Notes under the pieces: generated by a model | The model's database searches: none | Told to the model about the DNA's origin: nothing | Seen by the model: only the letters and a program-made list of their open reading frames with translations | In this document: positions 1-11,496 of the stretch, piece after piece | Layout of the letters: each line of letters opens with the position of its first letter | Numbering within the stretch: position 1 is the stretch's first letter | Position numbers and translations under genes: made by a program | NCBI GenBank assembly: GCA_003415625.1 | Contig: PYIU01000006.1 | Coordinates: forward strand, 2,666,001-2,730,000 | Source of the DNA: Aquanectria penicillioides | Lineage: Eukaryota > Ascomycota > Sordariomycetes > Hypocreales > Nectriaceae | Length of the DNA: 64,000 bases | Direction: 5' to 3'

Positions 1-117
1 GGTTGGGGACATGTCGAGAATGCACGAAGCCACTGCGCTCCCCCATACTGTCTCGAAGACACCTTTTTCGCATCTCCAGCCACAATCCTCACGGTTCCGA
101 TAGGCCAGCAATCGCAT
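1..117 (-). CDS. possible partial exon running off the left edge
   Basis: From an ATG at position 117 the minus strand stays open for 39 codons to the window edge. The predicted residues (for example GVFETVWGSAVASC) have a composition that could be protein coding, but I do not recognise a family. Only the edge is visible and a 39-codon open frame occurs easily by chance, so this is a weak call. It could equally be an internal exon or nothing. Confidence 0.15.
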   Translation of the reverse strand, partial: MRLLAYRNREDCGWRCEKGVFETVWGSAVASCILDMSPT

Positions 118-1167
118 GAGGGGCGAGATCCAGCGAGGATCCGTGGCGGTTACCAGAAGCCAGGAAGCGCCATGATCACAGTGCCCGTTCTTGACGCGCT
201 GGATCGGGCGAATGCCGAATCTCGAGTGTTGCCCCAAGCCGAAGGCATGTCATGTCGCACGAGGCACCCGATTGCCCCTCGCACAACGTGACAACTCGAA
301 CCCTTTCGGGCAGAGGGTCTTGATAGACCTTGAGTTTGACCAACCTGGCCGAGATACCAGGTGGCTTGCCGTCAACCACAACCCAAGCGAGTTGAACCAA
401 TGGTTCTGTTTCGATGCTCGTTCATCGCATCTCAACTTGGCATCTTCAGCTGGATGCGATTGGGTGCCTTAGTTCTCTGCTAGACTCGTCGTACCGTGGC
501 GGATTTGTATCACGCAAGCTTCATGTACTCTTGCTCACATACACTTTCAGCACATTCCATGCAACAAATGTTTTGACGGCCTTGTTGCCCTCAATGGCTA
601 TAGCTGTCTGGCATGATTGGCTGTTATGAAGCCCCGAAGGACAACGGACGCAATCAAGACCCTACCGGACTTTCGGAAATTCTGATCCTCGCCCGATAAC
701 TACAAAGGGTGGCGGAGTCAAGGTGTGGAGCTTCCGATAAACCGCACATCCGACAATATCCTACTTGTGATACCTATGGGGGAGGATAAGGGTAAACATG
801 GAAGGTGACTAGGAGACCAATAGGCGAAAAAGAAGGAACTGTTGAGTTGTCTATTGACAGAGCCGGGGATTTCCGTTTGGCCTCGGAACTTGCGCTCCAC
901 TCCATCAGAGATAGTATTGGCAGATCACTCCGGGCAGTTGAGTAATGTCGAGCAACATTAGAGTGCCTCGTGAACGAAGGCGTCTGATAATGCTTGACAT
1001 CAGATCCTAGTTTGAGGGCTCCTACTCTGGTACAAACAGTATTACAGCTATGATCAAAGTTTGAGCCAAGTCGAGGGTTGTTGTCACTGGTGCTACTGTT
1101 GCTGTCGCGCCAGAGTTGCATGAGTAAGGGCGGACGGTCACAGCAAGTCTTTCTTCGAGCCCAATGA
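118..1167. other. no supported gene
   Basis: Several short overlapping open frames exist on both strands, none with a recognisable domain or a convincing start and splice context. Part of this stretch is probably the 3' flank of the DUF4202 gene that ends at 1168. Confidence 0.5.
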
Positions 1168-1870
1168 TTAAGACGCCAGGGCTTTGCCAATCAACACCTT
1201 CGCCCGGTCGCTCAGCTCCATAGCGAGGGCCAACTCACGTCCCTTTTCACTCATCTTGCCCCAGGTCTTGCGAAGGATGCTGACCACCTTGTCCTCGTCG
1301 ATATCCGACTTGCTCTCAAAGTCGTCAAACTGGTCATCCAGGAAGACCAAACAAGCCACGTCTTCCAGCACTTGGGTCTCTTCATCGGAGGTGAGGTTCT
1401 CCTTGCGGATGAGGGCGGCCACTCGGCTGCGGTCAGCTTCCGGGATAGCGGGCTCAATCGAGGGCGAGGCGAGCAGCTCAGCAACTTGGTCGGCGGCTTG
1501 AGTCTTTTGCCTCGAGCGCCACATCAGATACCCTGGGCGAGTCATGGGGTAGGTGCTTCGAGGGATCTCCCACCTACATGTGATATCGTGAGCTTGAGAC
1601 TGAGGCTTATACAAGGTGCTCGTCGGCGTGAGTGAGGGATTGGGCGAACCTTCGAAAGTGCTGGGCTCGACAAGCAAGCTGTAGCATGGGCGAGGCCGAG
1701 GGGTAGCGTCTAGCGAGCCATTTGGTCATCTTGCGAGCATAATGGAGCTCGCAGGGAATTGTGGTGTTGTTAGGACCGGGGGCGAGGTTCGGGTCCTCGG
1801 CGTGGGCGGCGTCAATGAGCTCGATGCCGCGAGCATACTCGGCCAGAAGTGGAGGCAGGACGTTGGTCAT
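1168..1870 (-). CDS. DUF4202 family protein
   Basis: This gene encodes a 208-residue soluble protein of the DUF4202 family, which fungal annotations often label glutamyl-tRNA synthetase although it lacks a synthetase catalytic domain; its biochemical role is unknown to me. The family signatures visible are an N-terminal block with IELIDAAHAEDPN, the segment LQLACRAQHFRR joined by splicing to WEIPRSTYP, then a helical, acidic C-terminal half ending in KVLIGKALAS. Exons are 1870-1650 and 1573-1168. The intron (1649-1574, 76 nt) joins AG|G in phase 2 and has an atypical GTTCGC donor. I chose the ATG at 1870 because the frame upstream of it looks like leader sequence. The length fits the family. 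The gene is divergent from the Myb-like gene at 2973. Confidence 0.82.
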
Positions 1871-2972
1871 TTTTCTTTTTCCTTTACGGGATGCCCCTGT
1901 TAAATCAAAATTTATCTTGGTGCTACTTTTTGTTTTTGTGAGGATGTGGGCAGTTGCGAGATTTTGTGGTGTACGAGGGTGCCCGTTGCGCTGATAGTGG
2001 TGATGTGAAATGAAGAGATAGTGCAAAAGGCCTGTGAACAGCGTTCAGCTGTGGTTTGTGAGATGAGTCAGCGAAATCGGCCTCCACCTCATTGGATATT
2101 TTTTTTTCTTCGTGCCTTGTCGGAACTCTACTCTTGGCTTGAGGCTGTTGCAGTGTGTGGGCGGATTGTCGCACGAATTTGCGCGACTCATCAGTTTGCC
2201 AACTTTGGAGACGAAAATGAGTTGACGAGGCCCGTTCACTAGGCAATATCAGAGCTGTTGTCAACGGCTACACGCCCTAGCTGACTGGCCAAAAAAAGGG
2301 GAGGAAAGGAAAAAGGCGTTCCGAACATCCGAGATTCCATATCGATTCAAGCGCCATGCGGCCATCTACTTACTATCCGGCATTGCGCGTGTTTCTTGCG
2401 CTAACTGTAGCCTCTGCCAGCTCACTTGAAGCCCGGCAGACATACAGCACATAATTGGCAACTAGATGAGATAAGAATACATGCAGGCCACTCGAAAACA
2501 AGCTCGCGCGCGGGCTGATGTTGGTGCGAACTCGGGACTGACTCTCTCCCAATAGTGAACGCAAGGGAGGAGCAATAAGAAACACTAAACTCATCTAGAC
2601 CAAAAGAGCTGATGCATTTGCCTGTTTGTTTTACTGTCTGCGTTCCTTGAATTCACATTTGACATCGGTGACAGCCCTGACAGCTGTAAGCATTGATTCA
2701 CAGTTACCTTTTTTATTCCTTCTCTTATTCCCACATCACCCGCACTTGAATGAATGAATATCACACTCTTTTTTAGTTTTTTCTTTCCTCGTCGCTTCGT
2801 CTCCCGGTTCTTGAGAGAGCAGCCGATGCAAAAGTCTCCTAGACAACAAAACTAGTTAGACTCTTTGTCCTCTTCGGGTGCTAGATTCTACCCCGAGGTG
2901 GGTTTTCCCCCGCTCTATTTCGGAGTTCTTCCCCACGATATATGCTCAGCTCCTGAGAAGTATCTGGTGACC
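1871..2972. promoter_or_regulatory. divergent intergenic region between DUF4202 and Myb-like genes
   Basis: About 1.1 kb separates two start codons that point away from each other, so both promoters and 5' leaders should lie here. Pyrimidine-rich tracts occur on the plus strand between 2700 and 2860. I see no clear TATA box at a defined distance and no gene. Confidence 0.5.
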
Positions 2973-4475
2973 ATGGCTGGCCACATCCTCGCGGAACCCC
3001 ATCCGTCAGCATGGGGAAGCGATCGAAGCACTCGAGAACCATCTACAAACCCTTCCGATACCGATAGCTCAGGGTTCCAGGACTCTGTTGAGGTGGCAAG
3101 AAGCGTAGGGTCCTCCGCTGGTAGCAGCGATAATCAAGGAGACGAAGATTCTCAGACCGCCAGCAGTGCCGATCCGAGCAGCAACTCATTTGCCATGATC
3201 TCCGGCAGTGGCAATGATAACAGCTCCTCTGGCGAGCGCGAGTTCAGCCATAGAGAAAGCGATTACAGCAATCGCGGTCATCAGTCAAGCTCTCAGGCAG
3301 AGACTCAATGTGAATCCATTGATGATGGCGCTAGAAAATGCAAGAAGCACTCGAAACATCGCAAATTCGTGTCGTCCATCGGAGCGGGCTCTACAGCTGA
3401 AGATTCAAGCCGCAAAGAGAGCTCCTCTGAAAACACTCACTCCAGACAGTCCAGATCTTGGGCAGATGACTCGTCGACGACCCCCAACATCACCACAGGA
3501 GGATATCGCAGCATTGATGCATCCAGCTCTTTCCAGAGTAGAACGAATTCAAATGACCGCGGGTGGTCCATATCCGAGGACAGCCTTATTAGGGGCATGA
3601 AAGAAGACGGCGGCATCACATGGGCTGAGATAGCCAGCGCAGTTGGTAGGAGCAAAAATGAAATCAAGGCACGGTGGAAGGTCATCAAGAACCAGCATCA
3701 TTCGGCCTCTAGCGATGAATTCATGGGGCCCCGTTCAACAGACGACACTCGCCAAGCCAATCAAAGTGGTGTGGATGGCGATGCTCCTGAGCAGGATGAA
3801 ATTCCAAGCGAGCACAGTTCTCACATGTCCCCTGCAACCTCAGACAGAAGTGCAAAATACCTTGTTGACAACTGTAACACCAAGGCCGTTGAGGCTAGCA
3901 AACTAGTCTCTGGGACTGGGGAGAAGAAGTGCCGGGAGGCTGCCAGCAGCAAGTGGCACAAGAAGTTGGAGCCCAGAAACAAACAAGCCAAGTCCAGAGT
4001 CCTCAAAGAACGGAAGAGGCCCATTGGGGAGGCCAGACTAAAAGATGCCTCTTCTAAAGCTTCGCCATCTTCCTCTTCTGCAAAGTCCTCGTCCTTGACC
4101 GACGTCGGCTACGGCGACGAGGAGCATCGTCGTCAGATGCGCTATCTCCAAGACCACATATACGCGACGCTGTACCCCCCCGAAATCTACCCCGAGCCAG
4201 ATGCTCATTTCAGCGCTCGAGACTGTAGGTTGTTGGGCATCATCGACAGCAAGCAAAAATGCAGCAGGTGGCTAGAGATGCAGGCCAACTTCTACAACGT
4301 CACTGGTCGTATGGTGCCGCTCGATGTCATCCGGGATAAATGTGAGCATGCTGAGCAAATCGAAGGGGCCAAGGCAAGGCAGCTCACTGAGCAGAGTCAA
4401 TCTTCTCTACGAAGCATAATCGAGACATGGGTTGATGAGGTATCGCATGGAGACTTGGAGGACCCCGAAGGATGA
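2973..4475 (+). CDS. Myb/SANT-like domain protein, low-complexity serine-rich
   Basis: A single-exon gene for a 500-residue protein, probably nuclear. The N-terminal 190 residues are rich in Ser, Asp and Asn and likely disordered. Residues about 197-240 form a Myb/SANT-like unit beginning GWSISEDSLIRGM and containing the helix GITWAEIASAVGRSKNEIKARW, which suggests DNA or histone-tail binding. A basic, serine-rich linker follows. A second conserved-looking block at about 376-440 (RRQMRYLQDHIYATLYPPE, then CSRWLEMQANFYNVTGRM) resembles the C-terminal part of uncharacterised fungal Myb-like proteins. I chose the ATG at 2973 because it lies in an ACCATGG context; the frame stays open upstream only from a TTG. 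The target and pathway are unknown. Confidence 0.65.
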   Translation: MAGHILAEPHPSAWGSDRSTREPSTNPSDTDSSGFQDSVEVARSVGSSAGSSDNQGDEDSQTASSADPSSNSFAMISGSGNDNSSSGEREFSHRESDYSNRGHQSSSQAETQCESIDDGARKCKKHSKHRKFVSSIGAGSTAEDSSRKESSSENTHSRQSRSWADDSSTTPNITTGGYRSIDASSSFQSRTNSNDRGWSISEDSLIRGMKEDGGITWAEIASAVGRSKNEIKARWKVIKNQHHSASSDEFMGPRSTDDTRQANQSGVDGDAPEQDEIPSEHSSHMSPATSDRSAKYLVDNCNTKAVEASKLVSGTGEKKCREAASSKWHKKLEPRNKQAKSRVLKERKRPIGEARLKDASSKASPSSSSAKSSSLTDVGYGDEEHRRQMRYLQDHIYATLYPPEIYPEPDAHFSARDCRLLGIIDSKQKCSRWLEMQANFYNVTGRMVPLDVIRDKCEHAEQIEGAKARQLTEQSQSSLRSIIETWVDEVSHGDLEDPEG

Positions 4476-5542
4476 TGAGTTAGACGACATCTGAGGAGCT
4501 GATGGAGGCCAAGTCAGTATTTTCTGCACAGGTGCATCTATCGAGACATTAGCAAATGTCAATATTACGGTCTAGAAGAGGAGATATGCTACTATTCGAG
4601 CCCATAATGTCCTTGGAGCATGGGGGGAGGGAAGCGCTGTGTCCCGTCGCATTCAAGGCCGAAGTGCGAATACATCCGAGATAAGAAACATACAATTGAT
4701 TCAACAAACGATCCGAATGCAAGTATCCAATTTTGAGTCGACGGCAAACTAGTCGTACATATATCACAATGCCAAGATTTCCTTTCCCTTGACTCTCCCT
4801 CCCCTGTATCTATGTGGAAACCCCCCCCCCCCCCCAAAAAAAAAAAAAAAAGGACAAAGGTGTTTATGTACACACATACACATATATATATAACGCCACC
4901 AGACGGGTGACTTGACCAAGCGCCACCGCGACCGCACCATGCTGCCTCCTCCATGCAAAGACGCGTTCCATCTGCTTCTCAGAACAGTAAAAAAAACTAA
5001 TAGGTTTCAAAAATAAAAACAATATATCCCCGGGTATCAAACAACACATTCGAAGCGAACTGTAAGGCACTGGACAGGACCTGTGCCCGCGCTCAACGGA
5101 CTCAATAAAACCCAGGAGCGCAAGAATTACATGCATGTAAAGCTTCAAGATCGTCCCCCAACTGAGCGCCTTACTCCTTATTCATGCAGATGCATCGGAT
5201 GTGTTGCACACCTAGCTGACCCAAAGTATCCGCAAACCATGTGTTGGGACCGATGTCTGAGAACCCCACACGGGATGTAGTGCGGAACGGCCCGCCGAGG
5301 TGAATCAGCTCCATTCAAGTCCAGGGATTGGGAGCCTAAACCACCCACGTCCGAGGACGATTCTTGGCCTTGGACGACACTGCTGAACAGTGGTGAGCCT
5401 AGGAATAGGCCAATCCTTCGTTGCATATTTCACATCGAGATGTGATAACTCGAGTAGACCACACCTAGCCATGTTGGCGGTCCTCGGGTTCATGAAGCAC
5501 AAGGCTTTGGCTAATGATTAAGACTCCTGAATTCTGACTCAT
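4476..5542. other. convergent 3' flanks, no supported gene
   Basis: The stretch lies between the stop codons of the Myb-like and 14-3-3-like genes, which converge. It contains a C15-A16 homopolymer pair at 4821-4851 and a short TA-rich tract near 4885. The open frames here are short and unsupported. Confidence 0.5.
4821..4851. repeat. C-run followed by A-run (C15 A16)
   Basis: Fifteen C then sixteen A on the plus strand. A second tract of the same form (C11 A24) lies at 32293-32327. Confidence 0.9.
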
Positions 5543-6490
5543 TCATATCGGATTCTCCATACCAGGAGGCGGCGTTGCTGCTGGTGGGGAGGCAATTGGG
5601 GCAGGAGGCTTCGGACCTGGTGTGGTGTTCACGTCTTGTTCTCTGCTGGGGTTATTGCTCGAGCCAAGGCCACGTCGCATCATTTTGCCTAGGACTGTAA
5701 CCAGTTCACATGCATCCTGAAACATGTCGTCATCCATTCCCTCGGTAGCTTCGTACACTTCGGCGATGGTGTCTTTGGCGAGTTTGCGGCTTCCGTCGGC
5801 ATCGTGAGCGCACTCGTACAAGAAGGCGGCATACTCGGTCTTGACCGAGAGGCGGAGGGAATGTGATCCCCAAAGGAGGTTATCGGCGAGGTCGACGGCC
5901 TCGAGGAAATGTTGCTTGGCTTGTGGGAGGTAGTCCTTGGCGGGGAGGAGGAACGAAGGGTTCAACAACACATGTTGGTCAAACCCAGGCGGCGGCAGAA
6001 CAGGGCCTCCTTCGAGAGGATGGGTGGGTTGAACAGAAGAAGGTCTGGAATCCACCTCCATGTCGATTGCTCGGCCCTTTCCCTTGTCCATTCGCGGGGT
6101 CAAAATGGCTGTGACGTCGGGGGTCCACCGGCCCATGTTGGACACGGAGGGTGAGTTGTGGAACAAAGCAAAGATGTGAGAAAAAGAGGCCCTGAGCTTG
6201 TAGGCGAGGACCTTGAGTTCAACATAGTTGCCAACCATGGGGAGGACATACTGCTCGAGCATCACCAAACCTTCTCGGGAGAGCCATATGATATGCAAGA
6301 TCCGACGCAAGGCATTAGGTGTGGGCTCATAATCGGGGCGGCGCTGCTTCTTGGCTGTGACGAGTTGTTCGGCGAGGTTCAGAGACAAGCCAAGGATCTT
6401 GAATAGCATCGAGGACAGCAATGGATTGTCATTCTCGACAGCCTTGGCCAGCTTGCCGAGAAACTTTTGATCGACCTCTGAGGACGCCAT
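5543..6490 (-). CDS. divergent 14-3-3-like domain protein
   Basis: An uninterrupted gene for a 315-residue, largely helical protein. The segment from about residue 190 (AKQHFLEAVDLADNLLW, then LRLSVKTEYAAFLYECAHD and RKLAKDTIAEVYEATEG) matches the spacing and character of the last helices of 14-3-3 proteins, which bind phosphoserine peptides. The first 110 residues are also helical (LEQYVLPMVGNYVELKVLAYKLRASF). The middle linker (about 125-180) and the proline-rich tail after about 280 are not part of a classical 14-3-3 fold. It is longer and far more diverged than the canonical fungal 14-3-3 proteins, so partner specificity cannot be assumed. I chose the ATG at 6490 because the slightly longer frame starts at a TTG. 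The family call rests on pattern, not on a search. Confidence 0.6.
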   Translation of the reverse strand: MASSEVDQKFLGKLAKAVENDNPLLSSMLFKILGLSLNLAEQLVTAKKQRRPDYEPTPNALRRILHIIWLSREGLVMLEQYVLPMVGNYVELKVLAYKLRASFSHIFALFHNSPSVSNMGRWTPDVTAILTPRMDKGKGRAIDMEVDSRPSSVQPTHPLEGGPVLPPPGFDQHVLLNPSFLLPAKDYLPQAKQHFLEAVDLADNLLWGSHSLRLSVKTEYAAFLYECAHDADGSRKLAKDTIAEVYEATEGMDDDMFQDACELVTVLGKMMRRGLGSSNNPSREQDVNTTPGPKPPAPIASPPAATPPPGMENPI

Positions 6491-7612
6491 ACAGCCCAAT
6501 GCACACTATTTGTCGGAGAGATTGAAGCTGGGATAAGTTAGACACAGAGAGTCCCCACGAGTTTGACTGGGGCTTCGGCTTGGGGATCGGGGCAATGGCC
6601 GGGGTTTAGAAGGGAGGGGACAGCCTCGCATATGAATGGAAGCACGAGCGACAAGCGTCGCGAGTGGGAGGAGAGCAAGTGACGAAATAGAAGCAGGGAA
6701 AGGAAGGAAGGCCAAAGGCGACAAGAAGAGGTTGGCTAGACTAACGACCAAGCAGCTCCACAGCTGCAGCAGAACGCGCAGCGGAGCGAAGCGCAATGCA
6801 GCTCAGTGCAGCAGCTCGCACAATGCAGCCCAACGCAAGACAGCCTAGGCAGGGCGAAATAGCGAGAGGGCTCCAAGGCAAATGAAGAAGACGCGCGACA
6901 GCTGGCGGGCTGTGATTGGGCCTGGGGGTCGTGGTGATGGTTGGCCAGAAGGGTGGAGGATGAGATTGGAGGACTGGAGTGTCAGCGGCTGAAAGAGTGG
7001 TGGTTGGCAGCACGGAGCCAGCGCAACACCGAGAAGGACGACTCAAGAGCCAATTGGGCTGTTCCGAGATCAGCGGCGTTTGACACGATGAGGGTGCAAC
7101 AGCGAGGCGGATGCCAGAGGTGAGATGATGAGACGGAGGAGAACAGGCTGAAAGGTAGGCAGCGAGACGGTGACGGAGATACATACAAGGACAGTCAGAC
7201 GACGACGACAAAGACGCAACGAGCGGACGCGAAACAGGCGGAGACGGGCGACAAAGAGAGGGCACGCGCCTCGGGCCAGGACAGAGCTGAGCGAGTGGTG
7301 TCTGTATGTACGAATATGCAGAAATATCAAACGAGGGACTAGCAAGACGAAGGCACAGATACTGGCGGAGCCGGTAGCATGGCGAAGGCGGTGGCTCGCG
7401 GATCGTGGGGGATGATCTTATACAGAAGGACCAGCGCGCGGAGTGGAAGGTTGAGCGACGGGTGAGCGAGAAGTCAAAAGACGTCGTCGGGTTTGGAACG
7501 AGTCTGGCGCGGCGCCAGCGAATGGGCAGGGCAGGCGGTGAGCGGAGCGGAGCGTCTAGCGGGCAAGAGCGAGGAGCAATGAGGCCTTGGCTAGGAGGCA
7601 CCAGCCAAGAGA

Positions 7613-7640
7613 CGCTGGGGACGCTGGGGACGCTGGGGAC
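7613..7640. repeat. 9-bp tandem repeat, unit ACGCTGGGG
   Basis: About three head-to-tail copies of the unit with one change in the last partial copy. Confidence 0.8.
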
Positions 7641-7778
7641 GTTGGTGAGAACCTGGTAGAGTTGTCAGTCAGTGGACTTGTCCCGGTCAAGAGTCGCTGG
7701 CCTCGGGCTAGACAGGGCCAAACAAGGCCTAAGTGGCCACCAGGGGGTGGGATTGGGTTGGTGTGGGATCGGGGCTGG

Positions 7779-7808
7779 TTCTGGGTTCTGGTTCTGGTTC
7801 TGGCTCTG
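7779..7808. repeat. GGTTCT-type hexamer minisatellite
   Basis: Tandem copies of ggttct, degenerating to ggctct at the right end, in noncoding sequence. Confidence 0.75.
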
Positions 7809-9059
7809 GGTCATGGGCCGTGACCCAAGCACCACCCAAGCCAAGACCCAGGTCGGGCAAGGCAAGGTTAGGCTGGGAAAAGCCTTGGTTTGGTTGTTGG
7901 TGGATCGGCACGGGCACTAACTGGCTGGTAGACCCAGAGGGCCAATGGTCAAGCACGGTGACAGCAGTCCAATGACGAGTTGGGTATCTGAATGCCCTGC
8001 CAGTTGAATGATGCAGTGGGTGTGTGATCTGTGTAAGAAGCCGACCGGTGTATGTAGTTATGGGTATGGATGGTATGGATCTGCACCGCTGACGATGAAT
8101 GCGACCGTGGTGCAATGGGCAGACAGACAGACGCACAACCCGAGTCCAGCCAACAGGCACGTGTGTTCCGCCCCGTTTGAGTTTGACAAGCCGAGATGGG
8201 AATCAAAAAACCAATAGCTCAGGACTGGGAAAATCAATAAATCATGAATACAAAGTTGGTATCGAAGATTGGTCACCAACTTTGGTGGTAGTCCGTACTT
8301 AGGTAGGCTGTCTTCCGGCCCGTCGATGGCCCTTTGTTGATCTGTGTGTCCGCGTTTTTTCGGTAAAATCGTAAGAGAAAGAACAATCATCAATCCAACG
8401 GAGGTCATGGATAAGGCCACCCAAAAAAAAAAAAGCACGACCCGGCCCGACCAACACCACCCAAGAGTAAAAATGGGGGTGGGAGCAAAAAAAAAAAATA
8501 AAAATAAAAAAAAAGAGATCAGATAGTCGGACACGTCGCGGCCACGACGCGGCCAACGCCGGGGGGGAGGGTGTAACCCACCCAGAAAAAAAAAACCGGC
8601 ACGGCAGTAGTGCAACCAGAAATGAACAACCAAGACGAGGCTGTCGGTGACAACGATGAGGCTTCGTTACTCCGTAAATGGGGGGCGGGAGGTTTGCTTC
8701 TTTGTTGTTTTTGTTTTTTTTTACGGACAAGGGGGGCGGTTGTTTTCTTTCCCTGAAAACGAGCAAAGAAAACGAGCAAGGGAAAAGGAAATAAAATACA
8801 TCAATTCGGGTGACCGGACTTCTGGTTCAACAGGAAGGAGCGCGCCATAGCCGTACCTTCCGATCCGTACACATGCACAACTATTTGATTGACGGCAGTT
8901 GCCAAGATGCGATGGATTTGGGGGGGAGAAAGGACCTCATGTAGAAAAAGAAAGGAAAAGAGGCCAGCTCTTTACTCAGACAGGCTCTGTTCCTGACGAT
9001 CCGAGCAATGACAACCACGGGAGAGAAAGGTTTGTGACGTACAAATACTAGGCAGGCCT

Positions 9060-9077
9060 TTTTTTTTTTTTTTTTTT
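9060..9077. repeat. poly-T tract
   Basis: Run of about eighteen T on the plus strand in intergenic sequence. Confidence 0.85.
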
Positions 9078-9423
9078 CATTCATCCTCTTGGGCTGGCGC
9101 TATATTATCCATATTAGAGCTTAGGGTGGACCGAGGCTTGAGTTGGGCTTGGGCTCATTTATGCAAAGCACTCCGGTGTACAGAATTACTTGCATGGCGA
9201 CAACTGCATTCGTCGCTTGACACTGCAGCAGATTCTCTCCGTTTTGATGCTACCCCTTCTTGGTGCCCTTCTCTAACAAGATTCTTCCTGCATCTTAGGC
9301 CTGCTTCAGGTTCTGCCTGTCATGATGCTTTTCTCGAATCCCTTCCCTAGCCCCCCTGCTCATTTGAGCAGATAAACCCCCTTGTCAAGCAGCGGCACAT
9401 AACCCAACCAAGGAAGGGGGGGA

Positions 9424-9464
9424 TAAAAATAAAATAAAACTAAAATAAAATAAAATAAAATAAA
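9424..9464. repeat. TAAAA pentanucleotide microsatellite
   Basis: About eight nearly perfect TAAAA units with one interrupting C. Confidence 0.85.
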
Positions 9465-11058
9465 GGCCCTGAGAGTCAAGCAAGGCACGTCAGCGATGTG
9501 CGTGCAGTTTTTAGCAGGGATACCGCTCCAAGCACTGCAGCCCAGGCCCCAATGCCAAGCTAACGTAGGTACAAATCACAAGGAGAGACATTCGTGAGCT
9601 TGGGCTCTAATTAAAGCGTCTGCTTGTCTTGTCTCGGTCCCAGTCTGAGACCAAGACTCGGGTCCAGCGGCCTACCATGGTCATTGCCGTGATACCATCC
9701 AGTCATGCAGTTACACCGGCCACTCAACAGGTTGATTCAACCGCACTTGCTGGGTCATCGATACACGAATCTAGCGACAGCTGCCCCATCCCACCCACAC
9801 AATCCCCACGAGACTTGAATAATAAGTCCTTCTGACAATTGACCAAGGCTAAGTAGAGCGCCGCCAATAAACCACATCTCTCCACGAATATCTCGATGCT
9901 GCATGACTACAGTTTTGCTCGGTTTTCTAGGTATCTGTTTGTGTGAACCAATGACGCCTTCGCGACACGGATGTCTCAAAAAATAAGAAGAAGAAATGAG
10001 CCACCCATCCGTTCGCCCTTCCTCAATCCTGATCATCAGTTGACCATTTCTCGCTTACCGAATCGATTCCTGTAGTTTCCGCTGGTCGTCCTTGATTCCT
10101 CACGCCAATAATTGACCCCCCGCCGCCGCCGCGCAGAAATCGTCCCGACCTGAGTGGCCCACTAATGACTATCGAAGAACCATCCATCCAACCATTCTTA
10201 CCCTGCACCTCCCAACCTCCTCAATTCTTCAGCTCGGCCATTTTATATCCAAAACCATCCACTCAAACGCTTTCCGCCCAACATCACGGGTGGCCTCCCT
10301 CTATGCGGCCGCCACCCACCCGCCCCCCTTTGAAACGTGTGCAGACCCCGTGTGGGTTGTAAATAGCTCCACGGTTCTCTCCCCGAGTACCTTCTAGTCA
10401 TGACCCGTCGGACAATGCCGTCAAGCTCGTTCGTCCCAAACAGCCCGACCTAGCCAGCCGCAAACTTGCCTTGATCCGCCGTCTTTTACAATCTTGTTCC
10501 CAATCCTCGACACCTAACAATAAATCTGTTGGCAAACAGCGGTGAGCTGTCATGCCTAAATTATCGCCATCATCGCTGCCAGGCCACTAGACGTTGCCAT
10601 ATTCGCATAAACACCAGCCATGCAAACCCAGTGACTTGCAGCTGGCCTCTTGCATCTACGAGGACGAGGAGAGACTTCATTTAGACAATGTAGAAATTAT
10701 CGAAAATAAATCAATGAAAAAAAAAAAAGAAGCAGAGAGAGAGAGACAGAAAAGCAGCCCGGATTACACAAAGACATTTCGAATTGAGAATCTTGGCCAA
10801 CCGTTTGATCTGCCCGCTTTTCCCATGCATTGCTGTCTTAGACATTGACTGATCCTCCAACGTGAGTGCCAATGATGGACGGATGCAAATCGACTTGATC
10901 CTATCATTGGCGCCCCCCCCATTTGCCCACATCTGTGTAACCCCCTCTAGTGGCCAAGCCTGCTTCTTCAATTCCTCAACCTAGAATTCATCAGTTCTGT
11001 CGTTCCAGGCTGCTTGACCGAGGGGTGGGTATATTCTTGTCTCTTTGTTCCCCGCTGT

Positions 11059-11078
11059 TCCACACACACACACACACA
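11059..11078. repeat. CA dinucleotide microsatellite
   Basis: Nine to ten CA units followed by CGCGCA, about 400 bp beyond the SCAP stop codon. Confidence 0.85.
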
Positions 11079-11496
11079 CGCGCACATGAACATTGAAATG
11101 GAACTCGCACCAGACACAAATTCTACAAGTATAGCAATGATGGTATGAATGCAATGCCGATGTCTATGGGATACATGTTCGCCCCTTGGTTGTCCTCTTC
11201 ATCTTCAGTATGGGCTACGCCATTAAAGCCAATCCTCTATCGTTAAAAACGCCGGCCGTGTCCATTTGATGACGCCCCGTCATGTGCGTAAGGGATGATG
11301 ATCCAAAATGCCAATAATCAACCAAATATGCCATGCGCCGTATCTATTCCCAACCCGCCCCGGGATATCTCAAAGAATGCGGAAATCAAGCGTGCCTAAA
11401 AGCATTTTACCTTCCCACCGCCTAGGTGGTCTGTCTTTCAGCTCCATGCCCTGGGCCGCTGCATTACGGTTACTTTGCGTCGTCTGCTGCCCGCGT

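Larger units (their letters stand above)
6491..11496. other. long gene-poor region
   Basis: About 5 kb without a gene I can support. The first 1.1 kb is GC-rich and purine-rich on the plus strand (pyrimidine-rich in the sense of the upstream 14-3-3-like gene), which suits a promoter and long leader. The open frame at 6741-7601 on the minus strand is Ser/Pro/Leu/Arg-rich with no domain. Microsatellites and homopolymers are frequent: 7613-7640, 7779-7808, 9060-9077, 9424-9464 and 11059-11078. A small multi-exon gene or a non-coding RNA cannot be excluded. Confidence 0.5.

Noticed and set aside
6741..7601. 286-codon open frame on the minus strand
   Set aside because: Ser/Pro/Leu/Arg-rich, no domain, lies in pyrimidine-biased leader-like DNA and overlaps many frames of similar length; a composition artefact.
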